DNA from: Nitrospiraceae bacterium
GTDB lineage: Bacteria; Nitrospirota; Nitrospiria; Nitrospirales; Nitrospiraceae
Direction: 5' to 3'
Assembly (NCBI GenBank): GCA_009692155.1
Contig: SHZW01000001.1
Span: forward strand, 124,001 to 188,000
Length of the DNA: 64,000 nt
The notes under the pieces were generated by a model that did no database searches, was not told the DNA's origin, and saw only the letters and a program-made list of their open reading frames with translations. The position numbers and the translations under genes are program-made. The stretch's first letter is position 1. Each line of letters starts with the position of its first letter. Below, piece by piece: positions 11,642 to 19,858 of the stretch.

Positions 11642-11854
11642 AGCCCGCATTATTCATGAGCGCTTCTGCTGCAATCGCACCCTCGCTGTTGCGACAAGCA
11701 TGGCCGCGTTCATCCGGCGGCCATGCGGACGGCCTCGCCGCTCACTCCCTCGACATACTGTATCAAGTACGCCTCGGGTTCTCGCGGCTCCGGGCGCCCG
11801 TCTCACGACGCGATCGTGCGATTTCGCAACGAACCATCATGAATAATTCGGGCT
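11642..11854. mobile_element. MITE-like element with terminal inverted repeats
   Basis: The ends are inverted copies of an 18-base motif: AGCCCGCATTATTCATGA at 11642-11659, and at 11837-11854 the reverse complement of AGCCCGAATTATTCATGA (17 of 18 identical). The similarity continues inward less perfectly to about 45 bases per arm, sharing an AATCGCAC core. The centre contains GTACTTGATACAGTATGTC on the minus strand. No ORF of its own is convincing. A 17-base copy of the end motif recurs at 23169-23185. The element fills the gap between hemC and the zinc-ribbon gene. A non-autonomous mobile or palindromic repeat is inferred. Confidence 0.6.
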
Positions 11855-12137
11855 AGGGACTCGCCCAGCCGGTTGTCGCACCGGGCAGTTTTTCGCCCGA
11901 TTCGGAGACCGATCGCGGCGTGCGGTCCATCCCTGCCATGCCGGTCCGGTAGTTCGACGAAACCAGGAAATAACTGACGAGTCCCATGATCGCCAGCAGG
12001 TACACCAGAAGATCCCAGCGCATCCCTTCCTTGACCCGATAGTCGTACCCGCACCGCGGGCAATCGGGAAGCGGATCATGACCGAGGTACTGATGGCGGC
12101 ACTGGGGACAGGCAAACAGTTTGGGACCCTGTGGCAC
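11853..12137 (-). CDS. small zinc-ribbon membrane protein
   Basis: A 94-residue protein with a zinc ribbon at the N-terminus (Cys10, Cys13, Cys26, Cys29: CPQC and CPRC) and one membrane helix at about residues 43-60 (LLVYLLAIMGLVSYFLV). The tail is polar. It lies just downstream of hemA, so a link to heme enzyme assembly is possible but only inferred from position. No named family is recognised. Its stop codon touches the end of the 11642-11854 repeat element. Confidence 0.75.
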   Translation of the reverse strand: MPQGPKLFACPQCRHQYLGHDPLPDCPRCGYDYRVKEGMRWDLLVYLLAIMGLVSYFLVSSNYRTGMAGMDRTPRSVSESGEKLPGATTGWASP

Positions 12138-12161
12138 TGGACTGCGCCTCCATCGCGTTCC

Positions 12162-13553
12162 CTAAGTCTGCCGCTTGCCGGCAGGATGTTGCTCAGGCGA
12201 CTCCCGGGTTGCACCCGATTCAGCCTGGTCCGGTTCATCGATCGCTGTCGCTGAAGATGTGTCGCCTGGCCGTCCGGCAGCCGCCGGGTCCTCCAATCCG
12301 AAAAATCTCCGAGCCGCCTCGATAAACATGGCGCCGCCTCCGGACGTGGACTCGGCCTTCAGCGTCACCAACGAACCATGCAGCAACTTATTCACGATCC
12401 CGGAAGCCAGCCCCTCCACCACGCTGCGCTCCTGCGCCGACAGGTTCGGCAGCCGTGCCAGGGCTTTCCCGATCTCCGCCTGCTTGATTTCCTCTGCCCG
12501 ATGGCGCAAGGCCACGATGGTCGGCGTCACCTCCAGCGATTTCAGCCAATGGAGAATCTGCTCCACTTCCTCGTCCACCATCTGCTCTGCCTTCACGGCC
12601 TCCCGCCGCCGCTCCTCCAGATTCTGCTCAACACGCGTTTCCAGATCGTCGATGTCGAACAAAAAGGCGTTGTCGATGTCCTTCACCGCCGGATCGATAT
12701 TGCGCGGCACCGAGATATCGATGAGAAAGATCGGCCGGTTCATGCGACGGCGCACCGCCTGTTCCACGTCCTCAACGCCGATGAGATAGCGAGCCGCGCC
12801 GGTCGAGCAGATCACGATGTCGGCCTCCGCCATCTCGTGTCGGAAGTGCTCGAACGGGATCGAGTTCGCACTGAAGCGCCGGGCCAAGTCGACCGCGCTC
12901 GCGGCATCGCGGGTCGTGATGGACACCTTCCGGACTCCTTGATCGACCAGATGCTGGGCGGCCAGCTTGGCCATCTCTCCGGCCCCCACGAGCAACACGG
13001 TTTTCTCGCTCAAATTCGAGAAGATCTTCTTGGCCAATTCGACTGCGGCATAACTGACGGAAACCGCGGTCTCGGCGATTTTCGTTTCCGTCCGCACGCG
13101 CTTAGCCACCGAAATGGCCTTCCGGACCAGCTTGTTGAGCACGACGCCGCTGGCCTTGTGATTCAGCGCAACTTCGAAGGCGTCTTTCAGCTGGCCGAGA
13201 ATCTGCGGTTCCCCGACAATCATCGAATCGAGGCTGGCCGCGACCCTGAACAAATGCCCGATCGCGCGATCGCCGGTATACCCGTACAAATGCGGGGTCA
13301 ACTGCTCGGACGAAAGTGCGAGATGCGTGTCGGAGAAAAACTCATGGACGCGCGCGTGCCCCTCTTCAATCTGTTCCACCACGGCATAGACTTCCACGCG
13401 ATTGCAGGTCGACAGCAGAAACCCCTCTTTGATCCCCGCGTAGCTGCGGAGACGCGCAAGCGCTTCGTCCAGGCGGCTTTCCGGCACCGCAAGCTTCTCG
13501 CGCACTTCCACCGGCGCAGTCTTATGGCTGAGTCCGACAACGATGATGTGCAT
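12162..13553 (-). CDS. hemA: glutamyl-tRNA reductase
   Basis: First enzyme of the C5 heme pathway; it reduces glutamyl-tRNA to glutamate-1-semialdehyde. The catalytic Cys50 is in LLSTCNRVEVYAV. The NADPH-binding segment reads VLLVGAGEMAKLAA near residue 190. The C-terminal helical dimerisation domain is present, followed by about 35 Pro/Glu/Ser/Ala-rich residues that look disordered. Its 463 residues are slightly long because of that tail. The order ccsA-hemA-(zinc ribbon)-hemC follows the usual hem cluster. Confidence 0.97.
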   Translation of the reverse strand: MHIIVVGLSHKTAPVEVREKLAVPESRLDEALARLRSYAGIKEGFLLSTCNRVEVYAVVEQIEEGHARVHEFFSDTHLALSSEQLTPHLYGYTGDRAIGHLFRVAASLDSMIVGEPQILGQLKDAFEVALNHKASGVVLNKLVRKAISVAKRVRTETKIAETAVSVSYAAVELAKKIFSNLSEKTVLLVGAGEMAKLAAQHLVDQGVRKVSITTRDAASAVDLARRFSANSIPFEHFRHEMAEADIVICSTGAARYLIGVEDVEQAVRRRMNRPIFLIDISVPRNIDPAVKDIDNAFLFDIDDLETRVEQNLEERRREAVKAEQMVDEEVEQILHWLKSLEVTPTIVALRHRAEEIKQAEIGKALARLPNLSAQERSVVEGLASGIVNKLLHGSLVTLKAESTSGGGAMFIEAARRFFGLEDPAAAGRPGDTSSATAIDEPDQAESGATRESPEQHPAGKRQT

Positions 13554-13565
13554 GTCAGTTCAGTA

Positions 13566-14363
13566 TCAGAGCGCCGCCCCGTGGCCTTTCATGACCACTC
13601 CGATCAGCGTCAACACGACCCCCCCGAATCCGATGATTGTCAGGTACGCCGCCCGCTTGGCCCGCCACCCGACGGTGATCCGGCCCAGCAGAACGACACA
13701 ATAAAACGCCCAGGTCACCAGCGCCCAGACTTGCTCCGGATTCCAATTCAGATACGCGCCGCGCGCCACCTCCGCCGACAGCGCGCCGGCGATAATGCCG
13801 AGCGTGAGCAGCGGGAATCCCGTCACGATCGCCAATTGATTCAGGTGATCCAGAAAATCCAGCGGCGGTAGTTTGCTATAGAGCACATTGAACTGCTTGG
13901 ATTTCAGCAGCCCGTCCTGAATGACGTACATCAGGCCCGCGGCAAAGGCGACGGCGAATCCGACCGTGCCCAACATGCTCAACGTGACATGCACCCAGAC
14001 GGTTTTGAGCATCGGCGCCGTTGTGTTCTTGGGCAGCACGGCGGCCCAGATTAGCGACAGCAGCGCAAGCGGCAGGAGAAACGATCCCATGACGTGGAGA
14101 TGATGACGCACATCCACCCATAAAAACACGAGCACCAGCGCCCACGCGAAAAATGACAGCGCATCGTGAAAGCTGACCAGCGACTCCGGGCCGGCCTCGC
14201 CCACCCGGGCCAGCAAGGCCACCGTATGCATCAGAAACCCGACACCGGTGACGCCCAGGGCGATCTTGGCGAGGGTGTCGTCGCGCCGGGACAGATAGGC
14301 CGAGGAAAAGGCGGTCCCTCCCAGATAAAGGGCGATCGTGACCATGAAAAAGATAGCCGTCAT
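13566..14363 (-). CDS. cytochrome c biogenesis protein CcsA / HemX-like membrane protein
   Basis: A 265-residue polytopic membrane protein with about eight hydrophobic segments. It carries LNWNPEQVWALVTW, a variant of the tryptophan-rich WWD-like motif of the heme-handling CcsA/CcmC family, and histidines in hydrophobic context (HTVALL, HVTLSMLG). In many bacteria this family precedes hemA as HemX. It probably binds or transports heme, or controls HemA level. It starts the minus-strand tetrapyrrole array. Confidence 0.88.
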   Translation of the reverse strand: MTAIFFMVTIALYLGGTAFSSAYLSRRDDTLAKIALGVTGVGFLMHTVALLARVGEAGPESLVSFHDALSFFAWALVLVFLWVDVRHHLHVMGSFLLPLALLSLIWAAVLPKNTTAPMLKTVWVHVTLSMLGTVGFAVAFAAGLMYVIQDGLLKSKQFNVLYSKLPPLDFLDHLNQLAIVTGFPLLTLGIIAGALSAEVARGAYLNWNPEQVWALVTWAFYCVVLLGRITVGWRAKRAAYLTIIGFGGVVLTLIGVVMKGHGAAL

Positions 14364-14462
14364 CCTGCCTATCCCCGCAAATTTTCAGAAGAAATTAGAC
14401 CGGCTGAATTATAGCCTTAGCAAAATGAGTCAGTCAAGAAAAGCCGCAGGGATTGCGGCTGT

Positions 14463-15002
14463 TCACGCCTTCGCCAGATAATCACGAAGGGCCTGTGCCG
14501 TACTGGGGAAGGCCAGGTCGGCCCATGGGATTGCAGACGGTTCAAACATGCCCGTGTCAATCGTCTCATCGCCCGCTGCGAGCGCACCCCCGAGCACCTC
14601 GGCCGTGTAGACGATAATGATCACAGGGTGATCGGCGTAGGAATAGATATTCAGTAACCCTGTGAGCCGGACATCGAGATGGCTCTCCTCCCTGGTTTCG
14701 CGAATAGCCGCGTCCTCGACCCGCTCTCCCCGATCCACAAACCCGCCTGGGAACACCCATTTCCCATACGCCGGCTCGATACCGCGCTTGAGAAGAACAC
14801 AGCGGCCATCGAGCGAGATAATGGTCCCGACCGCCACTTTGGGATCGAGAAAAAAAACAAACCGGCAGGATTCGCAGACGAGTCGGTCCGGCTCGGACGC
14901 CTTGATCGCGCGGCGGACCAATCGGCCTCCGCACTTCGGACAAAAGGCATAGTTGCCCCTGATCCACTCCTCATGCGGTTCGATGAGAAACTTTGAGTCC
15001 AT
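14463..15002 (-). CDS. Nudix hydrolase with N-terminal zinc ribbon
   Basis: A 179-residue protein starting at the ATG at 15002 (MDSKFLIEPHEEWIRG); the longer frame upstream has no family-like sequence. An N-terminal CPKC...CESC zinc ribbon is followed by a Nudix fold with GGFVDRGERVEDAAIRETR, then EES, fitting the GX5EX7REUXEEXGU box. This layout resembles NudC-like and ADP-ribose pyrophosphatase-like enzymes acting on nucleoside diphosphate-linked substrates. The exact substrate is not visible. Confidence 0.88.
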   Translation of the reverse strand: MDSKFLIEPHEEWIRGNYAFCPKCGGRLVRRAIKASEPDRLVCESCRFVFFLDPKVAVGTIISLDGRCVLLKRGIEPAYGKWVFPGGFVDRGERVEDAAIRETREESHLDVRLTGLLNIYSYADHPVIIIVYTAEVLGGALAAGDETIDTGMFEPSAIPWADLAFPSTAQALRDYLAKA

Positions 15003-15124
15003 GCTCAAAGCGCCATGCACAATCACCCTGTATGCGCCGGCATCGTAGCACAGCGCGCGCCGCCCGTTCGACTTTCCGCCTCCGAACAGGCTAGGATGCG
15101 CGCGCCTCAACGGGCACGAGTTCC

Positions 15125-15829
15125 ATGACTGGCTCCCTCTACATCGTCAGCACGCCGATCGGAAATCCCGACGATCTCTCACTGCGCGCGATCAGCATGC
15201 TCAAGACCGTCGCCGTCATTGCCGCGGAAGATCCGCGATGTACCCAGGCGTTGCTGGCCCGGCACGGGATCACGACCCCGCTCACCAGCTATCACAACGA
15301 CAACAAGGAGGAAAAAATCCCGGTCCTCATCCAGCGGATGAAGGAAGGACAGAGCGTGGCCCTCGTGGCGGATGCGGGAACCCCTGCCATTGTGGACCCG
15401 GGCACCCTGTTCATTCGTGAAGCCCTTCGCCAGGGCATTCCTGTCGTCACGGTTCCAGGCCCCTCCGCGCTCCTGGCCGCGCTCTCGGTATCGGGATTTC
15501 CAAGCGACGCGTTTGTGTTTGCCGGCCCACTGCCGCAACAATCGGCCGTCCGCTGCGCACTGCTCCGCACGCTTCGCGCTGAACGGCGAACGGTCGTCTG
15601 CTTCGAATCCCCTCGCCGACTACCGGCAACTCTGCAGGCGCTGAGGACCGAACTTGGAAACCGCCGAATCGCCATCGCCTGCAACCTGACCACCCCGCAG
15701 GAACAGTGGATCCGCGGAACGATCGACGAGATCGTCCGCACAAAAACAGCTCACACGATTCAAGGCGAACTGACGGTCGTTGTGGAAGGCGCCCGACGGC
15801 AAACTCGAGGAAAGCAAAAAAAGAACTAG
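15125..15829 (+). CDS. rsmI: 16S rRNA (cytidine-1402-2'-O)-methyltransferase
   Basis: SAM-dependent tetrapyrrole-methylase-fold enzyme that methylates C1402 of 16S rRNA. Visible motifs are YIVSTPIGNPDDLSLRA, IAAEDPRCTQALLARHGI, ALVADAGTPAIVDPG and VPGPSALLAALSVSGF. At 234 residues it is shorter than the usual 270-290 and lacks the C-terminal helical extension. The last residues are Lys/Arg-rich. It is transcribed divergently from the Nudix gene. Confidence 0.92.
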   Translation: MTGSLYIVSTPIGNPDDLSLRAISMLKTVAVIAAEDPRCTQALLARHGITTPLTSYHNDNKEEKIPVLIQRMKEGQSVALVADAGTPAIVDPGTLFIREALRQGIPVVTVPGPSALLAALSVSGFPSDAFVFAGPLPQQSAVRCALLRTLRAERRTVVCFESPRRLPATLQALRTELGNRRIAIACNLTTPQEQWIRGTIDEIVRTKTAHTIQGELTVVVEGARRQTRGKQKKN

Positions 15830-15832
15830 CGG

Positions 15833-16093
15833 TTATCCAGCGCGCTTTTTGATCATGATTCGATAGGCGTGATCGAACGATTCCTGCCGCAGCACGGTAT
15901 GCCCATCATCGCTGACACTGCGGGGAACGTTTCGAATCGGCTCCCCACCGTCCAGAATGACCGCCAGCACCTGCCCGGCGCCCATGGTTTCAAGCTTCAG
16001 CTTGGTCTTAACGAAGTTATAGGGGCAGATCACTCCTCGCAAATCCAGTTCGGCATCTGCAGTCACGTCTAATTCGCGTTTTTGGTCAGTCAT
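15833..16093 (-). CDS. TusA/SirA-family sulfur-carrier protein
   Basis: An 86-residue TusA-like protein. The active cysteine lies in DLRGVICPYNFVKTK, matching the CPxP-type motif of sulfur-transfer proteins except that the second proline is replaced. Such proteins pass persulfide sulfur for tRNA thiolation or cofactor synthesis. It is convergent with rsmI, 3 bases apart. The specific pathway is not visible. Confidence 0.85.
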   Translation of the reverse strand: MTDQKRELDVTADAELDLRGVICPYNFVKTKLKLETMGAGQVLAVILDGGEPIRNVPRSVSDDGHTVLRQESFDHAYRIMIKKRAG

Positions 16094-16173
16094 GAACTGA
16101 GGTTCTCACCATGCCTACGCGTGCATGGTATCAAGGCCCACAAACAAGGAACAAGGGTACGACGGAAAACCGA

Positions 16174-16210
16174 GAAAAAAATCGGGGGCACTGTTTCCAG
16201 CGCCCCCGAT
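16174..16210 (-). terminator. intrinsic terminator after the secreted-protein gene
   Basis: On the minus strand a 9-bp stem (ATCGGGGGC paired with GCCCCCGAT, at 16202-16210 and 16181-16189) with a 12-base loop is followed by a run of seven T at 16174-16180. It lies about 30 bases past the stop of the gene at 16237-16980. Confidence 0.85.
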
Positions 16211-16236
16211 ATTTCTACGCCCGACGAAACGAACGC

Positions 16237-16980
16237 TTACTGCTTGACCAGGTTGGGCTTGGTCGCATCCGTCCCGTAATCAGACTTGTTAGCCAGCCCG
16301 TTATCGCCCCAGCCCGGCTGCGGTGAGCAGTTCCAGCAGGGAGCTGCACCCGTGTAATCGCCGACCGTCGTCCCGATCCCCGACTTGACTTCGCCCGGCA
16401 GCACTTGCCCGACGATCCCGCCAGTGCCGGAGCCGGAATTCGTCACAATGCCACGCTCCGTATTGGGATCTGGCCGCTGTCCAAGACCACCGAAGCCGGC
16501 CAGCTTCTCGTTGCCACGAAGCACTGTGACTTCCCGAACCAGCTTCCGCCCTGTTCCATACGCCTGAGCTGCCGTCGTCTCCTCACGAACCTGCAGCATG
16601 ACGTCATCGCCGGAATTGAGCATCTTGATCTGTTCCATGTTGGTCTGGCTATCCAGATACGCGGTGAGATAATTCATCGTACCCGAACCCGCGCGGCCTT
16701 CGTCATGGGAACTGCCACCCGTTTCCAGGTGAATCTTGTGGCCAGGAATATCAATGGCCAGGACACGACCGAAAATATTCTCAGGTGCTGAGAGTCGTTC
16801 AAGGAACGCGCTCTTGTCGAACGTCTGGACACGGTTCGCCGAACCGGAAACGTCGCCAACGCTGTTTCCTACGCCAAATCCAGACCCTGCTGAACCCTGC
16901 GGCAGACGCTCCTGGGCCACTGCCACACTCACGGAGACGAAAAACAGAACCACAGCTCCTAGTGCCAACACGTTACGCAT
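16237..16980 (-). CDS. secreted protein of unknown function
   Basis: A 247-residue product with a clear signal peptide (MRNVLALGAVVLFFVSVSVA, then a VAQ cleavage site). The start at 16980 is fixed by AAGGAGG 6 bases upstream. The mature part has a beta-rich middle (NIFGRVLAIDIPGHKIHLET) and a Gly-rich C-terminal half ending in a CWNC motif and a Lys/Asp-rich tail. It has its own near-consensus promoter and a strong terminator, so it is an independent and probably well-expressed monocistronic unit. No family was recognised. Confidence 0.85.
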   Translation of the reverse strand: MRNVLALGAVVLFFVSVSVAVAQERLPQGSAGSGFGVGNSVGDVSGSANRVQTFDKSAFLERLSAPENIFGRVLAIDIPGHKIHLETGGSSHDEGRAGSGTMNYLTAYLDSQTNMEQIKMLNSGDDVMLQVREETTAAQAYGTGRKLVREVTVLRGNEKLAGFGGLGQRPDPNTERGIVTNSGSGTGGIVGQVLPGEVKSGIGTTVGDYTGAAPCWNCSPQPGWGDNGLANKSDYGTDATKPNLVKQ

Positions 16981-17062
16981 GTGCAGCCTCCTTAGTGTGT
17001 TGAACGATAAAGGGGTCGATAAGTAACGACAAATTGACATCATCCTCGTTTGAGCAGGACGA

Positions 17063-17091
17063 ACTATAGGCCAAGCTAAAAGCCGTGTCAA
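17063..17091 (-). promoter_or_regulatory. near-consensus sigma70-type promoter
   Basis: On the minus strand TTGACA (17086-17091) and TATAGT (17063-17068) are separated by exactly 17 bases. It would start transcription near 17056 and give a leader of about 75 bases ahead of the secreted-protein gene at 16980. It is the best promoter match noticed in the window. Confidence 0.8.
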
Positions 17092-17247
17092 GGGGTTTTC
17101 TGGGGACGATAGTAAGCACGGAATTGCGCGAAAAACATGCGGAGACTGAGGGGTTTATCCGCCGGCTCAATAGCTTTAAAAAACCCTGAATAACCGGCGG
17201 CTCACACGGAGGTAAGAATCTAATCCTACTGGTGGAAAAGTACCACT

Positions 17248-17274
17248 CCGCCGCGATTTGATTGAACGCGGCGG
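17248..17274 (-). terminator. probable terminator of tRNA-Leu(CAA)
   Basis: A perfect 8-bp stem, CCGCCGCG with CGCGGCGG, around an 11-base loop sits about 20 bases past the tRNA 3' end. On the minus strand it is followed by AGTGGTACTTTTCC, a weak T run. The rest of 16981-17292 holds only the promoter and leader of the secreted-protein gene. Confidence 0.6.
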
Positions 17275-17292
17275 ATCAAGCGAAGCTTGGTA

Positions 17293-17379
17293 TGGTGCCC
17301 GGAGGGAGGATCGAACTCCCACTCTCTTGCGAGAACCAGATTTTGAGTCTGGCGCGTCTGCCAGTTCCGCCATCCGGGC
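17293..17379 (-). tRNA. tRNA-Leu (anticodon CAA)
   Basis: The minus strand folds as a class II tRNA. The acceptor GCCCGGA pairs with TCCGGGC, the D arm starts GGCGGAACTGGCAGACG, and the anticodon stem CCAGA/TCTGG encloses CTCAAAA with anticodon CAA. A long variable arm and GTTCGATCC in the T arm follow. The 3' CCA is encoded (17293-17295). The long variable arm and anticodon identify leucine. Confidence 0.96.
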
Positions 17380-17406
17380 GCCGGTTCCTGACTGACTATC
17401 GCCCTT

Positions 17407-17435
17407 TTCCTAACATGATCGTTCCACGTCGTCAA
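17407..17435 (-). promoter_or_regulatory. candidate promoter of tRNA-Leu(CAA)
   Basis: On the minus strand TTGACG (17430-17435) and TAGGAA (17407-17412) are spaced by 17 bases, and the tRNA begins 28 bases downstream. The -10 match is only moderate. Confidence 0.45.
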
Positions 17436-17525
17436 CCGACAGAAGCCCCTCTTTTCTTTCGTCGTATGCGGGTGCTACAATCCAGCCGTTAGTTTTCAAT
17501 TCATCTAGGCGTGGAGGAACAGCCG

Positions 17526-17798
17526 ATGGCCGTGCAATGCGTCAAATGCGGGAAAGAGGGCGAGCCCATCACGGCCGCACTGTTCATGGGGCGGCTTGAA
17601 GCGGAAATCAAAGCGAAAGTGTGCCAGCCCTGCTGGAAAGAATGGGAAGGCATGCGGGTCATGGTCATCAATGAATACCAGATCAATCTTGGCGATGAAA
17701 GCGGCCGGGACATGGTGAAAAAGCACATGCGCGCGTTTCTCAAGATTGGCGACGCAGTGGATGCGTCCAAAGTGCAGGAGAATTTCAAACCGCAATAG
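17526..17798 (+). CDS. YggX-like Fe(2+)-trafficking family protein with N-terminal Cys pair
   Basis: A 90-residue protein starting at the ATG at 17526, seven bases after GGAGGA. The segment CWKEWEGMRVMVINEYQINL and the following MVKKHMRAFL resemble the YggX family that protects Fe-S clusters and handles labile iron. Unlike classic YggX it begins with VQCVKCGKEG and has CQPC in the middle, so a zinc or iron site of four cysteines is possible. It is transcribed away from the tRNA. Confidence 0.75.
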   Translation: MAVQCVKCGKEGEPITAALFMGRLEAEIKAKVCQPCWKEWEGMRVMVINEYQINLGDESGRDMVKKHMRAFLKIGDAVDASKVQENFKPQ

Positions 17799-17846
17799 TC
17801 TCCGCCCGTCCGCTCTGCTTCTTATATTTATTGGTCTGCGCTGCTC

Positions 17847-18695
17847 ATGGCACGTTCGCGTCGTCCCCGCACAGTCGCCCAACCGTCATCTGTCATAAGA
17901 CATCGCCTCCCAAATACCGTCGTCATCGTCACGGGAGCCGGCCGCGGCATCGGCCGCGCCACAGCCGAGCTCTTTGCGCGCGAGGGTGCGCGTGTAGTGC
18001 TCTGCGCGCGAACCGGCAGGGAACTTCACGCGGCCTGTTTGGCGATTCGCGCCGCCGGAGGCGAAGCCGTCGCGCGCGTCACGGACATCGGATCAGCCCG
18101 CCAGGCCCGCGCCCTGGTGAATCTGGCGCTCCGCCGTTACGGCCGGCTGGGCCTGCTTGTCAACAATGCCGGCATTCTTGGACCGCGGGTCCCGCTCGTC
18201 CGCTATCCGCATCGCGACTGGGCAACGGTGCTGCGCATCAATCTCAGCGGAACGTTTTACATGATGCAGGAGGCCGCGCAAATCATGGCGCGCCAGCGGA
18301 ACGGATGCATCATTACTCTTTCTTCATCGGTCGGGCGGACCGGCCGGGCCCAATGGGGCGCCTATGCCGTCTCCAAGTTCGGCGTCGATGGCTTGTCGCA
18401 AGTGCTGGCCGATGAACTCCGGCCCGCTCACGTGTGCGCGATCACGTTTAATCCGGGCGGCACCCGCACCGCAATGCGGGCCAAAGCATATCCCCGCGAA
18501 GATCGCCTCGCGCTGCGCGATCCCTCCGTGGCCGCTCGTGCCCTGCTGCACCTCGCGATCTGTTCCTCGCCGGCAATCTCGGGGCGCGCATTCGATCTCA
18601 ACAATCTTCCTCCCCGGCTTCCCGCTCATCATTACGGTATTCGGGCGCCAAATCGGGCGCCGGTTTCGTTGACAAAGCGGAAAACCAAATGCTAG
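17847..18695 (+). CDS. short-chain dehydrogenase/reductase (SDR)
   Basis: NAD(P)-dependent oxidoreductase of the classical SDR family. The cofactor motif TGAGRGIG is at 29-36, NNAG at 106-109, and the catalytic Ser region and YAVSK (Tyr173, Lys177) follow. The 282-residue product has about 20 extra basic N-terminal residues. The substrate is unknown; the C-terminal region reads NPGGTRTAMRAKAYP as in acetoacetyl-CoA reductase-like members. Confidence 0.88.
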   Translation: MARSRRPRTVAQPSSVIRHRLPNTVVIVTGAGRGIGRATAELFAREGARVVLCARTGRELHAACLAIRAAGGEAVARVTDIGSARQARALVNLALRRYGRLGLLVNNAGILGPRVPLVRYPHRDWATVLRINLSGTFYMMQEAAQIMARQRNGCIITLSSSVGRTGRAQWGAYAVSKFGVDGLSQVLADELRPAHVCAITFNPGGTRTAMRAKAYPREDRLALRDPSVAARALLHLAICSSPAISGRAFDLNNLPPRLPAHHYGIRAPNRAPVSLTKRKTKC

Positions 18696-18742
18696 AGTGG
18701 CGCTGAATTCTCAGCATGTTACGCGAGAGGTCGACGGCACCC

Positions 18743-19198
18743 ATGATTGCACAAATGAAAGTCCGGGGCCTGATGTTCGACCCCTACAATAATACCTTTA
18801 TCGTGATTTTGCGCGACGAAGAAAACGCCGACATGCTGCCGATCTGGGTGGGCAAGCCCGAAGCCAACTCGATCAATTTCGCGCTGGAGGACGTCACAAC
18901 GCCCCGCCCGATGACGCATGACTTGATGAAAGCCGTCCTGGACGCGGTGGACGCCAAAGTGATCAGCGTGGTGATTTCCGATCTGAAGGAGAACACCTAC
19001 TACGCCAAAGTCCATCTGACGTACGAGGACTCGGAGTATTCCATCGACGCACGCCCCAGCGACGCCATCGCGCTGGCGCTCCGCACGAAGGCCCCGATCT
19101 TCGCCAACGAAGAGGTGATTCGCAAGCAGGCCTCGGACGAACTGGACCAATGGCTGGAGAATCTCAAACCGGAAGATTTTGGAAAATCCGAGATATGA
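18743..19198 (+). CDS. DUF151 bifunctional nuclease family protein, copy 1
   Basis: A 151-residue protein of the DUF151 'bifunctional nuclease' family (Pfam DNase-RNase). Family signatures are LPIWVGKPEANSI, PRPMTHDLM and [19 protein letters not shown]. The ATG at 18743 (MIAQMKVRGLMFDP) is preferred over one at 18716 because homology begins there. A paralog follows after 134 bases. The role in the cell is unclear; nuclease activity was reported for relatives. Confidence 0.88.
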   Translation: MIAQMKVRGLMFDPYNNTFIVILRDEENADMLPIWVGKPEANSINFALEDVTTPRPMTHDLMKAVLDAVDAKVISVVISDLKENTYYAKVHLTYEDSEYSIDARPSDAIALALRTKAPIFANEEVIRKQASDELDQWLENLKPEDFGKSEI

Positions 19199-19332
19199 TG
19201 TGAGCGGCACCGCTCCCTCGGGCCTCCTCGATCGCCATCGAAATTCCATCATCCGGAACATAGTGACGTTGAAATTGAGGCGCCTGCCTCGCGAGTCATC
19301 GGTCGGCCAGTAGGCCGGTAGGATTGCGCATC

Positions 19333-19806
19333 ATGGAACAGAACGGGCTGAAAGAGCTGACAAAGCTGACCGTGCATGGGGTGGTGGCCGACCCCAACAC
19401 CGAGACGCAGATCGTCATCCTGCGCGACGAGCGCACGGCCCAGGTTCTGCCGATCTGGGTGGGCCCCGCGGAAGGGCTTGCGATCCAGCAGGCGATGGAT
19501 GACACGCCGACGAAGCGGCCGATGAGCCACGATCTGCTCTGCAGCATGATGGAGCATCTGAGTCTGGCCGTCTCGCGGGTGGTGGTGACGGACGTGAAAA
19601 ACAACATGTACTTCGCGTCGGTCCATCTGACGTCGCAAGGCACGGAGCGCACGGTGGACGCGCGGCCCAGCGATGCGATTGCACTGGCGCTGAGAACCAA
19701 CAGCCCGATTTTCGTCACGGCGAACGTCCTCCAGCAACGGGGCGGCAACTCGCTGGATACGTGGCTGGAGCAACTGGGCACGAAAAGCACGAGCGCCGGC
19801 GAATGA
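19333..19806 (+). CDS. DUF151 bifunctional nuclease family protein, copy 2
   Basis: A 157-residue paralog of the preceding gene, sharing [22 protein letters not shown] and [19 protein letters not shown]. The ATG at 19333 ([16 protein letters not shown]) is preferred over an in-frame TTG at 19324. It ends 52 bases before rplM on the same strand, so the pair may be cotranscribed with the ribosomal protein genes. Confidence 0.88.
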   Translation: MEQNGLKELTKLTVHGVVADPNTETQIVILRDERTAQVLPIWVGPAEGLAIQQAMDDTPTKRPMSHDLLCSMMEHLSLAVSRVVVTDVKNNMYFASVHLTSQGTERTVDARPSDAIALALRTNSPIFVTANVLQQRGGNSLDTWLEQLGTKSTSAGE

Positions 19807-19858
19807 GCGGCGGCACGCAGCGACTACACTGAAAAGAGGAAAGGCAGGAACAGGAATC

